Origin: Daedaleopsis sinensis
Lineage: Eukaryota > Basidiomycota > Agaricomycetes > Polyporales > Polyporaceae
Assembly (NCBI GenBank): GCA_033807695.1
Contig: CM066306.1
Location: forward strand, 310,001 to 374,000
Reading direction: 5' to 3'
Length of the DNA: 64,000 nt
Of the stretch, positions 36,544 to 48,132 are shown one piece after another. The translations under genes and the position numbers were made by a program. The notes beneath the pieces are model-generated. The model did no database searches. It worked only from the letters and a program-made list of their open reading frames with translations, and had not been told where the DNA came from. The number at the start of each line of letters is the position of its first letter. Within the stretch, counting starts at the first letter, position 1.

Positions 36544-37740
36544 ATGCAAGGTCAACAATCTAGTTCTCGACCCCGCTCCCCGCGGGCGCACCATGTGCCC
36601 GATCCTCGTCCCAGTATGATACAACCAAGTCCACATGCAGCCAGCTCTAGTTCGGGAAATGGTTATTTCGACCAGGTACTTGTCAGCATCTCTACTCACA
36701 ACTCGTTTCTGACTAACATATCCATATCCTAGTTCCCTTTTCATTCAACCATCGGCTCAACGCCTTCGTCCCAATCACATGTATGCACACCTGATACCCT
36801 CTCGACTCCCCCTACTTCCATCGAGTCACATCGCTCGACGTCTGCAACCCCGGACAAGAAACCCGAGTCTCTCGCCGCAGTCGACTCAACTGTGTCCCAT
36901 TCGAGCCCATCGGACGAGCAGCTACCCACACGGGCCAGCATTCGTGCTTGGGCCGAGGCGACGCCGGCAGGCCCGCCACGTTATACCCCCTCACCTGCGG
37001 GTTCCGCACTTTTTGCACAGTACGGATCGGACGAGAACTTCGACCACGAGAGCGTCACGCGGTCTGCCGGCCATTCCTCGGTTTCCAGCGCTGGATCCGG
37101 AACGACCTCTGGCGACGAAGGTAGCTCAGGCTCTCCGCCCCTGGCCGAGAGCTCGGGCAACCTAGCGGACGTGGAAAGCGCGGGATCCCCCACTCACGGG
37201 GTCCCATCGCCCTCGACAATCCCGCCGCAGCGTCCGCCTGTCGTCCCTCATCCGCCCACGCAGTTACGCACTCATTCGAGCGAGTCCGAGTCCGTCGCGC
37301 CCGCCATCATCGTGTCGCACACACACACACACACGCTGGACCAACAAGAGCGTCTGGAACGGCGCGGGCAGCGGCATCCCCACAGCTCCGGCCGGCGACG
37401 GCATCGCGACCGGGAGCGGCGCCCGCGCTCGTCCAACGCAACCGGCTCCCCGAACCCCACGGGACATGCCCACGAGCAGCAACCTCCACCGTCACGCAGT
37501 CCGCTGAGGATTATCCCGGACGTGCGCTTGCGCCTACCTCCGCCTCCCCCACCACTGCCCCCGCTGCGCCCATTGCGTGTATCGAGCGGAGGGTTCGACG
37601 TCCTGGACGAAATCTCGCGGATGCTGGCTGCGTCCCGGCGGCCGCTCTTGCGCACGCGGGCGGACATGCAGTCGCGGCCACGGAAGGAGAACGATGTGCT
37701 CGACGACATCTGCACGATGTTCCAGATGCAGAGCCGCTAG
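36544..37740 (+). CDS. Pro/Ser-rich, largely disordered protein, 379 aa
   Basis: Two exons, 36544-36675 and 36733-37740, joined in phase (GNGYFDQ then FPFHSTIGS). No catalytic domain is visible. The sequence is Ser/Thr/Pro-rich with a His-Thr run from a CA repeat (37318-37334), a basic stretch (SSGRRRHRDRERRPRSS) and polyproline (RLPPPPPPLPPLRPLR). The only regular element is a C-terminal pair of short helices, FDVLDEISRML and NDVLDDICTMF, about 30 residues apart. These look like two copies of one binding motif. A regulatory or scaffold role is possible, but the family was not recognised. Confidence 0.6.
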
Positions 37741-38924
37741 GTGTGCGGCCGATCCCTGGTGCATAGACTCCGATATTTTCGTGCGCGTTTCAGCATCGCG
37801 TCGCGTTTGCAGCTTCGGATTTCTGCTGGTCTGGTCTTTCTATGTATTGTATAACATCAACTCTACGCGCGATCCCTTCAAGTTCTGATCAATTGTATTC
37901 GATTCTTGGGCTCATGTTAGGCTTCCTGGAATATACGTACGACAAATGGCACGGTGTGGCTCGTTGTACATGTTTCATGGATCCTGTATTACGACTCGAA
38001 GCAAGGCTGCCTGAGGTAGTTGTCCACGCTTCACTCACGCAATACTATCTTACTGACGTAAAGAAACGCGGACTCAGGCACAGTTCAGCAGTTTGGGCTA
38101 TGCACCCTATGGCTAACGCTAATAAGCCGCGGCACTACTGGAAAGTGAGTATACGCAGTATCCATGAAGAGTTCATGGGTCTCACGAAGTCAGGAGGTCG
38201 AACGTTCAGCTATAAGAGTCTGCCGTCCCAAATGACGTACGGCCGGGGCCAGTGTGCTAAGCGATGGTCGCCGAGATTAGCCATGACGCGAGCTTTTCGT
38301 ACTCTCTCGACACGCTTCATAACGCCGAAACAAGAATGCATTTGGCTTGCAACGACAGCGGACTAGTAAGCTATTCATTGGCTCACTTCATACATAGTGA
38401 CGAAACTCAAGGCCTCCGTCGCTCCGAAAGCGAACTATGCGGTTGCCACGGTCAACGAACTCGAATCTCGAGTTCAGCTCCTAACACCTGAGGGTGGAGG
38501 TTCTACGAAGTGCGCACAGGATTCAGATATTCAATTCACCTTGACTCCGCGATGCCGATAAATCCCTCCCAGCAACTCCAGACTGCTCACACAACAATGT
38601 GAGGACATCGCGAGGACTCCGGACGCCTTTTCAATTGTGTATGTACACGGGAAGAGGCACTGCACCGATGCCTGAAGGGAAACTGATCGCAAATCTATCA
38701 GATATTCATACCACTGTATGAGACATGCACGATACTGCCTATGTTTCATCCAAGTCTCATCTGCTTCGAGCCATCAGTAGTCTTCAGCAGTGCGGAGATC
38801 TGAGTGCCTACGTAAGATATGTATATAAGGGTCTTTGATACAGATTCATATCCCCCACACTTTACAGTCCAGAACTTCGACGACTGGTGCCCGTCAGTGC
38901 CCACCGCAAACGTCGTCCTTCAGC
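37741..38924. other. Intergenic; promoter of the dehydrogenase at its right end
   Basis: No gene seen. A TATA box (tatataag) at 38822-38829 lies about 100 bp before the dehydrogenase ATG, a good spacing. Confidence 0.5.
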
Positions 38925-39920
38925 ATGAACGGTCAAGTGTGGTTTATAACAGGGTAAGCTTGGGACACGCTTTCGCCTCTTTGCCGTTCATCACACGAGC
39001 ATCCTTCTCACCCTATTGTTTTGTAGAACGAGTCGAGGTATCGGTCTGGAGATGACGCGGCAGCTGCTCGAATCGCCTGCCAACACCGTTGTCGCCGCCT
39101 GCCGGACCCCTTCGAAGGCTTCTGCTCTGCACGAACTAGGAACCAGTGCGAAGGGATCGCTGCACATCGTGGCGGTGGACGTGGACGACCGCGAGTCTAT
39201 TCATGCATGCGCCGCCGAGGTCGCCCGTATCCTCGGAGACAAGGGCGTGGACTACGTCATCAACAACGCAGGGGTGGTACGTACCACTATACTTCGTCCA
39301 TCCCACAGCGGTTCAGATCAGATCCAATCTTGACCCGTGTGTCCTCCGAGCAGAACACCAACCGGGAGGACCACGCATTCACGATGGACGTCGACGCGAT
39401 GCTGAAGAACTTGCACACGAACGTCGCAGGCCCCGCACACGTAGCACAGGCGTTCTCCGCGCTGCTCGCGAGGAGCGGCAAGAAGACGCTCGTCAACATC
39501 TCCAGCGTCCTCGGGAGCAACGGGACCGATTACGGCGCGACTCACGCGTCGTACTCCGTCTCGAAGGCTGCGCTCAACATGCTGGTACGCACCTCCTCAA
39601 ACGCGCGCGGGCTGTTGGCGCAGGCTGACGTTGGACCGGCAGACCACGAAGCAGGCGAAGGAGCGCCCGGATCTTACGGTGATCAGCTTGTGCCCCGGCT
39701 GGCTGCAGACAGGTGCGTGCGCCCGGCTCTGCGTCCGGGCGATGCTGCGAAGTGGTCGCAGTGCGAGGAGCTCACTATCCTCGCACTAGAAATGGGCGGA
39801 CCGAAGGCGCCGCACCCCGTCCCCGTCGGAGTCGCGGGACTCCTTCACGTCATCCAGACCCTTACTCCAGACAAGTCGGGGACGTTCTTCAACTTCGAGG
39901 GCAAGGAGCTGCCGTGGTGA
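38925..39920 (+). CDS. Short-chain dehydrogenase/reductase (SDR), 236 aa
   Basis: NAD(P)-dependent oxidoreductase of the classical SDR fold; substrate unknown. Five exons: 38925-38953, 39027-39276, 39354-39584, 39643-39712 and 39790-39920, in phase throughout. The nucleotide-binding motif TGTSRGIG is split across the first intron (VWFITG then TSRGIGLEMT). NNAG (YVINNAGVV), the catalytic Ser region (NISSVLGS) and the Tyr-x3-Lys motif YSVSK are present, followed by LCPGWLQT. The end is FFNFEGKELPW with stop TGA 39918. It belongs to the short 'carbonyl reductase/CsgA-like' type by its TRQLLESPANTVVAACR start; this sub-assignment is tentative. Confidence 0.9.
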
Positions 39921-40026
39921 GGTACTTGCATCGCGTATATTCTACTCGTCATCCGCGAGTCCCTACAGACGAGGAGACACGGCGACTTGTAATGTTATAG
40001 CGGATGTCCAGTGCCGCAATCAAGCA

Positions 40027-42101
40027 TCATAGATCTTCGCCTGCCAGCCATCTGTTTGCGAGCTCCAACGAGCGCACCGGCTGGTCGTACGGTGCCTGCA
40101 TGTGCACATCAACAAGAAGGCCAATATCGATGCGACCACATAACGCTGCACACGTACCATGTGTCCAGCGTCGCGGATCGTCGCGAACGTCAGCTTTCCG
40201 AAGCTTCTCGTCTTTCCAGCTACCTCCCCGTCGATGTGCCAGTCCCGCAACGGCTGCTGTCCGTACGCCTCCTGCGACGTCCACTCGAGCTCGCGCGTCA
40301 TGCGCTCGTTCCCGACCTGTCGATCTCAGTGCTCAGCAGAGCCGACGAAGCGTGCAGAGCGGCAAATACACTTACCCAGTTGCAGATCCAGTCGGTATCG
40401 CCGACGTACACGAGAGCACGGATGCCGCGGTCAAGCAACGCCGCGAGGTAGTGCTCCGCGCGGAAGCTCCAGCTGTCCCCGTCGAACTGCTGGTTTACCT
40501 CCATGTTGATCGCGCTAAAGTTGCTGTGGCTGGGGTCTATGCCGAGTTTTGCCTGGACGGCGGGCTCGTTCAAGTAGGAGTCAATGTGCCTGCGCATACC
40601 ACAATGAGACTCTTGACGTCGAAGGGATGTGTGTGGCCTACCGGAAGAACGGGTAACAAGCAGTTATTTCGGGGTTTTCGGTGCTGATGTGATATTCGGT
40701 CAGCGGATGCAAGTGGAACGATCCATCGCATATCTCACCACGGTCGTCGGTGGTCATATGCATTCACCTCTGTTCGGTGACACACGACTGCTGTCAGCGT
40801 GACATCGGTGCTTGAGGTAAACGAACGACTTACTGAGGAATACCGGGTTGAAAGCGTTGTAACAGAACTCCCATGCCGCGGCGCAGTCGATTGGATCCAG
40901 AATGTCCTTGCACGACTTTTGGAACCTCTGCTGGCATCTCGGGACAAGCTGCTTCATGCGCACGCAGTCGCTAGTGTCTTCATCAGTACCCTACCGGAGT
41001 CGGAGTGAATGGGCACTCACGAGAGACTTGTAACGGGAGGAAAGCCATGATCCATGCATTGGGCCTCGTAGTACGATACGAGCATACCGAAATGGTCGGT
41101 GCAGCCGTTACCTAGGCGATGGGTTCAGAAGGAACTATTAACGAATTCAACAGCAAACGCATACCGAGCATGACGGAGGCGAGGTTGATAGGGGCGATAC
41201 CGGCCTCGATAAGACGGCTATTCTGATCGTACACTGTAGCGGCAAAGACTGGGATATATCGGCCCTGTGAGGTCATTCGGTAAATGGAGTGTAACTGTTC
41301 CTGAGCTAGGAGAGAGACGAACGCCGTACGACTCTCCTGCCATGTGGAAGGGCCGGCCTTTGAGCTTGGTGAAGTGTTCGAAGAATATGGCCACGAACGC
41401 AACAATATCCTTTGCAGCATCAATGGTGCTTCTCTGTGTGCGTCATCAGTGCATGAGTATTGAGAGTTGCCCATGGGGCGGGACGGACCACTTGTTCTCC
41501 ATGGTCTGCGTAGGAGAATCCGACGCCAACCGGCTGGTCAATGAAGAAGATGTTCGCGTTTTCGTTCCACGAGTATTCGAACCGTTCGGTCGTGTTCGGG
41601 CTCGTCACCCTGCATGGTCCTAATATGCTATGCAGTGAGCATTGAACGCAGCAGTCCGGCTTGTCTTGCTGTTCTCACCGAGCTCCATGAAGAGGCCTAG
41701 GGACGAAGAGCCACCTGGGCCGCCATTGGTCCAGAATACGACATCGTCCGTGTCCGGATCCCTTCTACTTTCGAAAAAGTAGAAGAACAAGTGACGTGCT
41801 TCGACGTCGATATAGCCCGTATACGCACTGTCGTGATAGGGGTCTATGAGAACGTCCGTACATGAATCGAGAGCACTTACCGAGCCTCTCCGTCGCAGAA
41901 GTGCGACTCTTTGATCCGCACACTATGCGCAGGGAAGTTCGGATGCTGAAGCGTCGTGTAGTTGGATGAAGAAAGCGCATGCAAGTCCTCGTATGGTGTA
42001 AATAATCCGCTGTCGTAGGCGGAGAAGGGATTTTGTGTTCCTCCACTTGTTGTCGCCAACCCGGCAACAGCGAGCGCGCTGAGAATGTTTGAAAACTTCA
42101 T
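40027..42101 (-). CDS. Secreted serine carboxypeptidase (peptidase family S10)
   Basis: Removes C-terminal residues from peptides in the vacuole or outside the cell. Start ATG 42101-42099 with signal peptide [20 protein letters not shown]. The S10 signatures are in order: [31 protein letters not shown], the nucleophile Ser in GESYGGRYIP, the Asp in [12 protein letters not shown] and the His in DAGHMVPYDQP. The catalytic triad is therefore complete. It ends RWLAGEDL with stop 40027-40029. About ten exons with short introns. The gene is convergent with the dehydrogenase (106 bp between stops). Its promoter carries a telomere-like repeat about 95 bp upstream of the ATG. Confidence 0.93.
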
Positions 42102-42194
42102 ACGTGCTTGTTTGGTGGCTAGTCGAGTTGGTGGTATAAAGAAAGTTCCTAAACCTACTATCGATATGCCAGTGACTCGATTGAAAGTCCGTCG

Positions 42195-42211
42195 TAGGGT
42201 TAGGGTTAGGG
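42195..42211 (-). repeat. Interstitial telomere-like repeat (TTAGGG-type)
   Basis: tagggttagggttaggg on the + strand, nearly three TTAGGG units. It lies 94-110 bp upstream of the carboxypeptidase ATG and could serve as a telobox-like protein-binding site. Confidence 0.8.
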
Positions 42212-42739
42212 CTGTGCATATTGTCCTAAACTAACCTACGGCGCTAACGCTAGATCTCGGACTAACTCCTCCTCCTTCAAGTTCTTCGACTTGCTTGCAT
42301 ATACTCCTCTTTGTTATACTTCTGGGAGTCGCTAGCCAACTCAAACCCGCCCATGTTGAAACATCTTCGTGGACCGCTTTCAACGATGCACGCTGCGTCT
42401 AAGTCGATGACGAGGTCAGAACTGCTTGAGGCCGGAGGAGGGCACGGGGAGGAGGGAAAGTTTCAAGCATGTACATAAAGCTGAGTGATCATTGTGAGTG
42501 CCTGTCCATGACCCTCGCGTTGAAGGAATGCGGCGGGGTAATTATAACCACGTTTCATCAAAGCTGGATATATGGACGTTATCATATCCCGAAGGAAAAA
42601 ACTCGTATTGTAGGCCTGTTGCTGCACATCTTGCTCATCTGTGTCTACACCTCAAGGGGACCCATTTCTCGTCCGTCCGTGCTCTTGCGAAGCCTGAGTA
42701 TGGGTGTGCGAAGTGCTGTACCACGGTATGTGAGTTGTC
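42212..42739. other. Intergenic region
   Basis: Short frames at 42469-42747 carry no recognisable protein. Nothing else seen. Confidence 0.4.
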
Positions 42740-43244
42740 CTAAATGAGGGCGTCAGCAACTGCTGACCTCCTTCTCAGATTGTCCATCAGCGCAAAGTAT
42801 TCGCGTTGCGACTCTTCCATTGCGACCCTGATGACCTCGGAGAGGCGTCTACACGACTCTTGTAGCTCCTCGAGCGGTCCGAAGTGAAGCCTCTCTGAGT
42901 AGAGATACCGTCTCTCTTCTTCCTCTGGAATTGACGAGCCCAAATCTGTATCTTCTTCGCCTTTCGCGCGGCCGTAAGCTTTATTTCTCGGCAGCTCGAG
43001 TAGTGAGGAACTCACCGTGTATCACCATGTGGTTCCCAGATACAGTGGAAGGGGTATCTTCATAGACATGTGGACGTTGATTGTCGCATTCCGACTGCTC
43101 TGAGAAGGACCTTCTCAATGGCGAAGGTGTCTTTGGTGCGGAAGCAGTATTATGGCCTAGGCGCGGTTGCGAGCTCGGACCGAAGGAGGCAAGGTACATT
43201 TCCTCCCTGAGAGCATGCACGCGGGTAGGGTGCTGTGTCTCCAT
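42740..43244 (-). CDS. Small two-exon protein with helical C-terminus, 149 aa
   Basis: Exons 43244-43016 and 42960-42740 join exactly in phase through a 55-nt intron (gtgagt...aag), giving 150 codons including the stop. Start METQHPTRVHALREEMYLAS; the middle is Ser/Pro-rich (TPSPLRRSFSEQSE). The second exon is acidic and then helical: GPLEELQESCRRLSEVIRVA, MEESQREYFALMDNLRRRS. The heptad-like spacing suggests a coiled coil. No signal peptide. Not recognised. The exact phase match supports a real gene; the function is unknown. Confidence 0.5.
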
Positions 43245-43778
43245 TCTGAAGTGTGCGAGCTAGCTAAGGATGAGACTCGTATAGTGGGGGGTTGGGTACA
43301 GGTCTGGTATGTCCTGCAGCGTAGCATTCGGTCTCTTATACACGTGTTGTTTCCACGCGCTGACCTGCTTTCGTACTCAGACTATAGGTACCGGTATCCA
43401 GCTGGAATAAATATTAGCTAGTACGTCGTCCTCAACAACGTGTTTTTGCTTCGAACGCTGCACGGTTATGGTGGTAATTGTCTTGTTCGTGCCCAGGTGT
43501 TGTTCCCAACGCGCTAAGACGACGGGCGCTCACAGCAGCCCAAGCGAGATCTATTGATATACAAGAGCAACTGTTGTTCAAGTGTTCAAGCTCACGACGC
43601 CCTCTATACGAACCGGTCTCCAGCACACGATTCAAGGTTCCTCCGTACTCCAACCGCCTCCCCCCTTGTCTTCACACCAGCTCCGACTCACTGCACATGA
43701 CGCGACGGGATCGATTGATCTTTCGACCCAGCCTTCTGCTTCGTATCGGTCTCCCGTTCTTTACCCCAGAGGTAATAG
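43245..43778. other. Intergenic region
   Basis: Between two small minus-strand genes. No conserved coding sequence seen. Confidence 0.4.
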
Positions 43779-44077
43779 TCAACAATCATACTCATTAATA
43801 TATACCTCCATATAAATAGCTGACCTTTCCTCTGCAGCTTCCTTGGTCTTCTCGAAATCTTTCAGCATCTCGTTTCTCCGCTCCAAAAGGTCCTTTAGCC
43901 CTTGCACATGTCTCCTGAACTCTAGTAATGCAGGCGATACGGGCGCGGTGGAGTCCTGGCGACGCCGATGGACTCCTCGCTCGCTCAGTTGTACTCACAC
44001 TGACACAGGTACTTCATGAGCGCTGTGATGCGATGCTCGAGGTCCCTGGCCCCGGTTATATGCAAGTTCATCGACAT
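43779..44077 (-). CDS. Possible small coiled-coil protein
   Basis: First exon from ATG 44077 (MSMNLHITGARDLEHRITAL) ends near TGTCAGTGTGAG. A second coding block reads SPALLEFRRHVQGLKDLLER, RNEMLKDFEKTKEAAEER and ends NEYDC with stop at 43779-43781. The second block has clear heptad character. The splice phase between the blocks does not resolve cleanly, so the model may need another exon or may be decayed. Its size, strand and helical end resemble the gene at 42740-43244, so the two could be distant tandem relatives. Confidence 0.3.
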
Positions 44078-44569
44078 CCCTGTAGGTGCCCCGCGGCTGT
44101 GATCGGACCTCCAGCAGGGCATAGCATAGGCTTCTCGACGTACATAGCAGATCTGAAGCCTACCTTGAGTAAAAGCTATCAACCTGACGAACGTTTGCGG
44201 CATATGACGTGGCGCTTAAGTTGTTATACGAACTGATGATGAACAAACGTCTCGAGAGCGGCTATCTGCCCAAACTAAATGCTTCGGTCGTCCGCGCCAT
44301 TCAGCACCACCGGTCTTCGACCCCAGGAAGACCGGACATCATGAGTCGTGCGACTCATCTGCATCGGCTTCCTTGTGCGGTGCGTAGCAGACTCCCAGCT
44401 CGACTCTACCTGACGGTCGCGGGTTATATTCTAGGATCCGTGATGGCATCCAGTGCCTGCCTTCATGAACTCTGTCAAGAAGCGGTCCTTGGCCTATTAT
44501 AGTCGCGCCTGACGACGCGCTGCCACCCTTACTCTTCTTCCCCTCTCACCACTACCAGCCCTCCAAAGG
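44078..44569. other. Intergenic; promoter of the first GtaA-like gene
   Basis: No gene recognised. The segment before 44570 is pyrimidine-rich, as expected for a leader. Confidence 0.4.
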
Positions 44570-47500
44570 ATGTATTCAGCCGCGCTGTTCGTGTCTCTGC
44601 TGGCTGCCCGCGCTTTCGCTCAAATCAATTGGATCACATACCCATTCACTCCTGCCTCAATCCCTCTCGCCGTCAAATCCCCGTACGTTTCAGCATGGCT
44701 TCCACAAGGAGTAGGGAATGGTATGAGTGGCAATTGGCCAACTTTTCGGTCTGGAGGGGTAAGTCGTCACTCAAATTGTGGGCACGACCAAGTGACAGCA
44801 CTTCATGGAGGATTTCCTTGCCATTATAGACTCTCGGCTGGGCGGGGTTTGTGAATGTCGACGGCACGTCGTGGAGGTGGATGGGAGGCGCTAACGTGCC
44901 CAATACTACTTCCACCAATGTGAGGCAGAAAGTCGTGCAGGTACGGGTTCTCTTCGTGCAGACCTGCGTGTGTGTGCGCTGATTAGTATTGCAAATAATT
45001 CAGGTGACGGCTACTCAAACCGTGTTCGAAATGACGGCTGGCCCGGTCGACATCACCGTTACCTTCCTCAGTCCGGTCGAGGTAATGTGTCCTGTCCACA
45101 TGTTTCGTGAATCCACTGACCTCGTACTCCAGCCCTCCGATCTTGTAAAACAATCGCTACCCATGTCGTACTGCTCGATATCGGTAGCGTCAAATGACGA
45201 TAAACCGCATAGTGTGCAAGTGTACGCTGACATCAGTGGAGAATGGGTGTCTAAACATACAGATCTGCCCATGAACTGGACCGGTCCCGATGTGGGCTCG
45301 GGTGTGTTAACACACAAAGCCTTTCTAGCGAATCCGACCACGTTCCTTGAAGTCGACGATCGCATTCATTGTGAGTGTTGTTCTTGCAGATGTGAGAGCT
45401 TCTGTGCTCAGGTCCACACAGATGGCTCCGCATACCACTCGATGCTAAATGTATGTTGCCGTGCTCCTTCCATTGACATATGACTGAAGTATACAATGAA
45501 TTCATCAGACCGAAGGCACGACCTACCAGATCGGGGAAGACATCATCGTGCGAGCACAATTCCTCAACAATAGCAAGCTCCTTAACACGATCGACAACGA
45601 GTTCCGGGGCATCAGCGACCGCTGGCCCGTCCTCGCCTTGGCGAAGGACTTCGGCACGATCACGAAGAGCGCTGCCCCTGCCGTCTTCGCTGTTGGTCAC
45701 ATCCGTGACCCAGTCGTGAAGTATATCATCCTGAACAACGGCATCCAGCAACAGAGCTATTATTTCATGTCAAACTCCAGCGTGGACGACGCGGTGAGTC
45801 CGTCGCTGCTGAATGGAGACCCATCTCGGAGGCTGAATCGCATTTTCTTCGCTCTTACGGAACACAGATCAAGACGTTCTTGGAAGACTACCCGAACGCG
45901 CAGCAGCGTGCGTCTGCGCTCGACGCTCAGATCGATGCTGCCGCGAAAGAGATCTCGGACGACTATGCTGCGATCGCTGCGCTCTCAGTCAGGCAGGCGT
46001 TCGCCGCAACTGAGGTCACCGTCGGGAAGAACTTCGACGGCTCGTACGACACATCAAACGTGCTAACGTTTATGAGAGGTACGCTCTATCTCTCTTGGCC
46101 TTCATGTAAGCACCGCATAGGAGTCTAGTTCTAAATATCTGATCCGTGACACAGAGATGTCTACCAAGGTGGGCAGCGAGTCATCGCGACCGTATGCGTC
46201 TTGCCACGCTCACTGCCTGTCGCTTACCAGGGAGTGAACACTGTCGATGCAATCTACGCAGCATGGCCGCTCTTTCTATACATCACCCCCTCTGATATAG
46301 CCAAATCGTTGCTCTTGCCCCTCCTGCAGTACCAAGCGACAGGACAATACCAAGGACCATGGAGTCTCCGTGATATGGGTGCGTCGCCGATTTCTGCTGT
46401 CCAGCGATACAGCCAATCTTGACTACTCCCTTTGCGATCAGGTATATATCCGAGCGCTACAGGGCATAACGGTGGTGAGTCGATCAATTTGCTACTCCGC
46501 GATTTCACCTCCTGACAAGGAAACTGCAGGTCAAGATGATGAAAGGCCTGTGGAAGGTGCGCGAAGTTCTCGTATCACGTCTTAACGCGAGCTCATGCGC
46601 GCGTGCATCGAACAGAGTGCGGGAACATGATCATCATGGTCCTCAGCTACACCCAGAAGACGAACGACACCTCGCTCATGCAGTATGTACGTACCCTTCC
46701 GCGCTCCGCGCCCATTATGACATCGCCCGTCCGACGCTCGCACTGACCGGCTTCTTCTCAGTACTCGCTATTCCATCAGTGGGGGCAGTACCTCGTGGAC
46801 AACACCCTCATCCCCGCCGGGAACGCTGAGCGAGACGCGGACGACTTCGACGGCTTCGTCGCAAACCGGACCAACCTCGCCCTGAAGGGCATCATCGCGC
46901 TCAAGGCCATGGCGCAGATCGCGAACCTCGCGGGCCATCAGAGCGACAGCGCGAGCTGGAACGTGAGTCCTTTCTGAGTCACGGTGTTTTGGTCTGAGTC
47001 ATGACTGGCTCTGGATCGAGGACACAGGACAAGGCGGCATCGTACATGAAGCAATGGCAGGCTCTGGCCATTGCCCCGGACAATTCGCACCTGATGCTTT
47101 CGGTATGATGCACTGCGTGTCAAACTTGACGTGGAATGCTGACTTGCACGCTCACCTCGCCTAGTATGGGGACCAATACAAGTGGGTTACTGCCATTTGG
47201 CTGTGCATATACCCCAAATGAATGCTTACTCGTGCCCAGCTGGGGCCTCATGTACAACCTGTATGCCGACAAGCTGTTGGGCACGAACATCGTTCCGAGC
47301 GAAATATACGACATGCGTGAGTATGACCCTGCCGTGCCTGCGTGTGCGCCCGCTGACTTGCATTGCATACAGAAACTAACTGGTACAGCGACCGCAGCAG
47401 TAAGCCATATTTTCTCGTCTTCCTCGAGTCTTGGTCACCAACGCCCCATGTTTGCAGCCACATACGGCCTTCCTTTCGATAGTCGGCCCGGGTGGGTACC

Positions 47501-48132
47501 ATCGCATCCTCCAACCGCTCGGGACCCTTCTCTGACCCATGTTATACTTGACATCTAGACACAGCGCAGCCAGGACTGGTAAGGAATCCTCCCGTCCTTC
47601 CTCGCCGACAATATAAACTCACTCCCGCCGCGCACGTACCACATCTTCCCCTTACTGTCGCTCTCGCCGCAGACTGGGCGATCTGGACTGCGGCGACCGT
47701 CACCTCGACCTTCGTCCGGGACAAGTTCATCAGCGGCGTGTCCAACTACGCGCAGAACAAGTTGAACAGCGTCCCATTCGGGGACCTGTACGACACGACG
47801 AACGGCTCGCAGGTGGGCGTTCCGAACGAGGGCCCGTACTACGGCCGCGTCAACGTGGGCGGACACTTTGCGCTGGTGAGTTTTCTAGCATGCGTAGTGA
47901 TATCAGACCCGTACACGGTTCGACGGTGTGCTGATATGCGCTTCGGCAATACGCACAGCTAGCGCTGCCGTCTGCTACGGCGCCGTCGAGTCCCGGTGGG
48001 TCTTCCGAACCCGCTAGCCCTACCTCCGGTGCGAATAACGGTGCATCGTCACTGGGATCTGCGCTGGGGCCCGTCGCTGGAGTGGGCGTCACATTGGCTG
48101 GTGTCGTACTCGGAGGTTTTCTTGCGCTCTGA
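44570..48132 (+). CDS. GtaA-like glutaminase, GPI-type C-terminus (copy 1)
   Basis: Fungal glutaminase A family (DUF4965/DUF5127/DUF1793 type), an extracellular enzyme releasing ammonia from glutamine. Start ATG 44570 with signal peptide MYSAALFVSLLAARAFAQ. Family blocks in order: PFTPASIPLAVKSPYVSAWL, QTVFEMTAGPVDITVTFLSP, QVYADISGEWVS, VDAIYAAWPLFLYI, YPSATGHN, MIIMVLSYTQKTNDTSLM, HQWGQYLVDNTLIPAGN, NLALKGIIALKAMAQIA, SWGLMYNLYADKLLG and the DWAIWTA block (HSAARTDWAIWTA). About 15 introns were traced in phase, with no break. After GGHFALLALPS comes a Ser/Pro/Gly linker and a hydrophobic tail (AGVGVTLAGVVLGGFLAL), typical of a GPI-anchor signal. Its paralog lies in opposite orientation at 58335-61778. 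Confidence 0.88.

Noticed and set aside
40004..40687. 227-codon plus-strand frame
   Set aside because: Antisense to the catalytic Asp and His exons of the serine carboxypeptidase.
42195..42211. TTAGGG repeat as a chromosome end
   Set aside because: Under three units with genes continuing on both sides; an interstitial motif, not a telomere.
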